A stretch of 64,000 nucleotides of DNA from Streptomyces sp. DSM 110735. GTDB lineage: Bacteria > Actinomycetota > Actinomycetes > Streptomycetales > Streptomycetaceae. The stretch lies in NCBI RefSeq assembly GCF_016482685.1, contig NZ_JACYHF010000003.1:496001-560000 (forward strand), given 5' to 3'. Both the position numbers and the translations under genes were made by a program. Each line of letters begins with the position of its first letter. Position 1 is the stretch's first letter. Positions 61,061 to 64,000 of the stretch are shown here, in pieces. Under the pieces are notes generated by a model. It saw only the letters and a program-made list of their open reading frames with translations, made no database searches and was not told the DNA's origin.

Positions 61061-61495
61061 TCAATGCCTCGTCGCCGGGGTGTCGGCGGCCTGCTGCCGG
61101 GGGGCGGTCACGAGGTACGGGCGGACGCTCTTGACCAGCATCGCCATCTCGTACCCGAGCACGGCGGCGTCGGCCTCGCGGCCCGCGAGCACGGCGAGAC
61201 AGGTGCCGGAGCCCGCGGTGGTGACGAACAGCAGGGTCGAGTCGAGTTCCACCACGACCTGGCGCACGTCCCCGCCGTCGCCGAACCGGACGCCCGCGCT
61301 GCGGCCCAGCGAGTACAGACCGGAGGCGAGCGCGGCCATGTGGTCCGCGCTGTCGGGGTCGAGTCCGTGCACGGACTTCACCAGGCCGTCGCAGGACAGG
61401 AGCACCGCGCTGCCGGTGTGGGGAACGCGCTGCACGAGGCCGCTCAGCAGCCAGTCGAGGTCGGTTGCGTGGGCGGTCGGCGCATCGCTCGCCAT
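61061..61495 (-). CDS. cvnB: roadblock/LC7 conservon protein (CvnB)
   Basis: This 144-residue roadblock/LC7 protein has LDWLLSGLVQRVPHTGSAVLLSCDGLVKSVHGL, ADHMAALASGLYSLGRSAGVRF and LLFVTTAGSGTCLAVLAGREADAAVLGYEMAMLVKSVRPYL. Roadblock proteins act as GTPase regulators in bacteria. The ATG at 61495 has AAGGAG upstream; the open frame beyond it is Pro/Arg-rich and not conserved. It lies between cvnA and cvnC in the fixed conservon order. Confidence 0.93.
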   Translation of the reverse strand: MASDAPTAHATDLDWLLSGLVQRVPHTGSAVLLSCDGLVKSVHGLDPDSADHMAALASGLYSLGRSAGVRFGDGGDVRQVVVELDSTLLFVTTAGSGTCLAVLAGREADAAVLGYEMAMLVKSVRPYLVTAPRQQAADTPATRH

Positions 61496-61590
61496 GGTGG
61501 ATCGACTCCTTGGGGTACGAAGGTCTGCGGGAGCGCGGAGGTCGCGAAGGTCGCGGATCGGGGTGGTCGCGGGGCTGGGGTGGGGCGGCG

Positions 61591-63918
61591 TCATGCGGAC
61601 GGGGGGCTCGCGTCGTGGTGGTCGGGGGTGTGGGGCGGGGTGGTGGGGATGGGGGGTGCCTCCATGGGGGCGGGGGGCTGGTCGGTGGGGGCGAGGAGGG
61701 GGAGCGGGCCCGTGTGGGTGGCGGCGGTTGTGTGGTCGGGGGACATGTGCGCCGACTCCGTGTGCGTCGGCTCGACAGCCCCCGGGTCCGCCGCCGCAGG
61801 CTCCATGTGCAGTGCCACCATGTGGTCAGCGCCCATGTGGCTGGTGCCCGCTCCCAGGGAGCCAAGCTCCGTGTGCTCCGGCGCCATGTAGTCAGCCGAC
61901 ATATGGCCCGCCCCCATGTGCGGAGCCGCCACATACCCCGGCCCCATGTGCCCCGTAGCCATCCCCACGGCCCCCTCCTCCGAGGGCGCCTCCGGATAGC
62001 CGGACCCCGTCGCCTCCATGTGCTGCTGGGTCTCCGCCAGTCCGATCCCGCGCTGGAACGCGGCCATCAGTCCGGGATCGTGGCCCGCGACGGTGTCGCC
62101 GTCCTGGCGCGGGGCGGGTCCGCCGCGGAGCTGGGGAACGATGTGTTCCTGGGCGCGCCGTCGGGGCAGCCGGGGCCGCTCCATGGTGCCGCGCACCGCA
62201 CCGCCGACGCGCGGGGTGGGGAGCGCGCCCATGTTGGCCTCCACCATGGACCGGTCCTCGGCGCTGACGCCGGGCACTGCCTCGGCGGGGTTGGGGCGCC
62301 GCTCCTGGGCACCGCGCGTGGGCAACGGAGGCGGTGTGCCTCCACCCCCGCTCGCTCCCTGGGCGTGCCGACCCCGTCCGGAACCCGGCGCCTGCCCGGC
62401 GGTGCCTCCACCGGAAGGCGCCGGTCCAGCAGCCCACGTACGACCGCCGGAGCCCCCGCTCTCCCCCGTACCCGAGTCACGCCCCGCGTCACCGCCGACC
62501 GCTCCCCCGGGAGCCGTACCCGCACCACGCTCCACACGCGTCGTGTCACCGGGCGCGCTCTCCGCCCCGGACGCGTCATCGGCCGTCGCCCCGGAGACCA
62601 GCGAAGGTCGACCGACCGCAGCCGTCAACTCCCCTGGACCAGAAGGAATCTGAGCCTGCCCGACCCCCTCCCCCGCCCCAACAGCACCCGGAACCCCGGA
62701 CATCACCCCGGGCGCCGGTCCCAGCAGCGCCTGCGGAATCACCAGCACCGCCTGGACTCCGCCGTAGATGTTGGTCTGGAGCCGGACGCCGATGCCGTGG
62801 CGGCGGGCGAGTTGGGAGACGACGTAGAGGCCGATGCGGCCGTCGGCGAGGAGGCTGGCGACGTTGACCTGGTCGGGGTCGGCTAGCAGGGCGTTCATCC
62901 GGTGCTGTTCGTCCACCGGCATGCCGAGACCCCGGTCCTCGACCTCCACGGCGAGCCCGGAGGTCACGAGGTTGGCGCGCAGCAGTACTTGGGTCTGCGG
63001 GGCGGAGAACACCGTGGCGTTCTCGACCAGTTCGGCCAGGAGGTGGATGACGTCGGCGACGGCGTGTCCGCGCAGTTCGCCGTCGATGGGCGGGACGAGT
63101 TTGACCCGGGAGTACTGCTCGACCTCGGCGATGGCGGAGCGCAGTACCTCGGTCATGTCGACCGGGTTGCTCCACTGCCGCCGGGAGACGGCGCCGCCGA
63201 GCACGGCGAGGTTCTCGGCGTGGCGGCGGATGCGGGTGGCGAGGTGGTCGACGTGGAAGAGCCCCTTGAGCAGGTCGGGGTCCTCGATCTCGTTCTCCAG
63301 CTCGTCCAGGATGGAGATCTCCCGGTGCACCAGGGACTGCAGGCGCCGGGCGAGGTTGACGAAGACCTCCAGTTTCTGTTCGCTGCCCGCCTGGCTGGAG
63401 AGCTGGGCGGCGCGCACGACGGCGGTGACGGCGCCGTCGTGCGCGCGGGCGAGGTCGGCGGCGAGGAGCTCGAAGTCGTCGGCGTCCTCGGGCGGCCTGC
63501 GGCGCGGCTTGCGCTGCGGGGGCGCCTCGCCCTTGCGCAGGGCGTCGACGAGCGTGCGCAGGTCGGCCTCGCCGCGCGCGGCGCCGCGGCGCAGGGCGCC
63601 GACGCGTTCTCCGACGGAGCGCGCGGCGCGGTCGGCGGCCACGGCCGCGATGGCGATGCCCGCGGCGGCCACGATCAGGGCTCCCGCGAGAACCGCCCAC
63701 AGACCGAGGCTCGTCGGCACACGGCTGGAGCGGATGCAGAAGACGACGGCCGCGACCGCGCCGAGCGCGACCGCGATGGGCGGGAGCACGGCGAGTCGCA
63801 TGAGCTGGGGTCGTATGTGCGTCTCGGGCAGCGCGGGAGCGGGTCGGGCGACCGGTCGCCCGTGCCTGCCGCCCTCCCGGCGGTCGGCACGGTTGGCCGG
63901 TGCTCGGAGGTGAGACAT
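61591..63918 (-). CDS. cvnA: conservon sensor histidine kinase (CvnA) with His-Met-rich tail
   Basis: This 775-residue kinase has two N-terminal membrane helices (VLPPIAVALGAVAAVVFCI and LWAVLAGALIVAAAGIAIAAV, residues about 43-94). A dimerisation region with LARRLQSLVHREISILDELE follows, then an HATPase domain (ELVENATVFS, VEDRGLGMPV, GRIGLYVVSQLARRHGIGV, about 290-400). After that come 370 residues of Pro/Gly/Ala-rich disordered sequence. The final part is unusual: eight His-Met dipeptides (for example PHMGAGHM, SHMGADHM) plus further His pairs, ending near residue 770. Other conservon kinases have long disordered tails, but I do not know this composition; metal binding is possible. GAGG precedes the ATG at 63918. 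The gene heads the operon. Confidence 0.92.
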   Translation of the reverse strand: MSHLRAPANRADRREGGRHGRPVARPAPALPETHIRPQLMRLAVLPPIAVALGAVAAVVFCIRSSRVPTSLGLWAVLAGALIVAAAGIAIAAVAADRAARSVGERVGALRRGAARGEADLRTLVDALRKGEAPPQRKPRRRPPEDADDFELLAADLARAHDGAVTAVVRAAQLSSQAGSEQKLEVFVNLARRLQSLVHREISILDELENEIEDPDLLKGLFHVDHLATRIRRHAENLAVLGGAVSRRQWSNPVDMTEVLRSAIAEVEQYSRVKLVPPIDGELRGHAVADVIHLLAELVENATVFSAPQTQVLLRANLVTSGLAVEVEDRGLGMPVDEQHRMNALLADPDQVNVASLLADGRIGLYVVSQLARRHGIGVRLQTNIYGGVQAVLVIPQALLGPAPGVMSGVPGAVGAGEGVGQAQIPSGPGELTAAVGRPSLVSGATADDASGAESAPGDTTRVERGAGTAPGGAVGGDAGRDSGTGESGGSGGRTWAAGPAPSGGGTAGQAPGSGRGRHAQGASGGGGTPPPLPTRGAQERRPNPAEAVPGVSAEDRSMVEANMGALPTPRVGGAVRGTMERPRLPRRRAQEHIVPQLRGGPAPRQDGDTVAGHDPGLMAAFQRGIGLAETQQHMEATGSGYPEAPSEEGAVGMATGHMGPGYVAAPHMGAGHMSADYMAPEHTELGSLGAGTSHMGADHMVALHMEPAAADPGAVEPTHTESAHMSPDHTTAATHTGPLPLLAPTDQPPAPMEAPPIPTTPPHTPDHHDASPPSA

Positions 63919-64000
63919 CTGCGTCCTCGTACTGGTCCGTCGGGCCTGTCCTCGCGTGGTGCGCCCCGGGAGGGGCACCACGCCTGGCGGTGTCGGCGGC

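Overview
The window is a stretch of Streptomyces (or very close actinomycete) chromosome. GC is very high with strong third-position bias, GTG and TTG starts are common behind AGGAGG-like ribosome sites, and several families are typical of the genus: XRE/DUF5753 with DUF397, PF04672 (DUF574) methyltransferases, a conservon (cvnABCD), and UdgX. I see no phage, transposase, CRISPR array or origin. One tRNA gene (Pro, GGG) is present. All functions are read from sequence motifs alone; no database search was run.

Layout. 1-5.1 kb: end of an unknown gene, a TauE/SafE transporter, a DUF4291 protein, a thiolase, a frameshifted alpha/beta hydrolase and a HAD phosphatase. 5.3-9.3 kb: a PF04672 methyltransferase, then a co-directional trio of glutamine-synthetase-like enzyme, amidohydrolase and NUDIX-like protein. 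The synthetase/amidohydrolase pair is the two halves of a FluG-type protein. 9.4-22 kb: a stress and low-oxygen island with a cyclic-nucleotide-binding-fold protein, two CBS-BON proteins, two tandem universal stress proteins, phosphoketolase, a STAS protein, a zinc alcohol dehydrogenase and two PPOX-fold proteins. It also has a NarL-type response regulator and a GAF-GAF histidine kinase of the DevS/DevR (OsdK/OsdR) type. A 16-bp GC-rich palindrome (about RGGG-CCGNNCGG-CCCY) lies upstream of several of these genes and is a candidate operator for the regulator.

22-29.7 kb: rhodanese-membrane protein, NAD(P)-binding oxidoreductase with divergent HxlR regulator, SpoIIE phosphatase, two related small proteins sharing a FVD-rich C-terminal region, UdgX and a lone cytochrome b. 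29.6-35.4 kb: a lone CtaD-CtaF pair, then a module of methyltransferase (frameshifted), RsbW-like ATPase, XRE/DUF5753, DUF397 and a second intact methyltransferase. 35.5-42.1 kb: type II NADH dehydrogenase, two glycosyltransferases, a PAP2 phosphatase and a BlaI-M56 protease pair. Matching TCTAC-N6-GTAGA sites in front of the GT4 gene and in the PAP2/blaI gap suggest one BlaI regulon.

42.1-49.6 kb: two fluoride channel genes, then a LysR gene divergent from a tightly coupled operon of aldehyde dehydrogenase, APC permease, FAD oxidase and a D-threonine-aldolase-like enzyme. 49.6-55.6 kb: TetR and divergent acyl-CoA ligase around an 18-bp palindrome, tRNA-Pro, a split transketolase, YjbR, GNAT and XRE-cupin genes. 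55.7-59.1 kb: a LysR gene and the threonine-to-glycine operon tdh-kbl. 59.4-63.9 kb: a conservon (sensor kinase, roadblock, DUF742, GTPase) followed by a GAF protein. Its kinase has a His-Met-rich tail, and a related short repeat recurs in the DNA after the GTPase gene.
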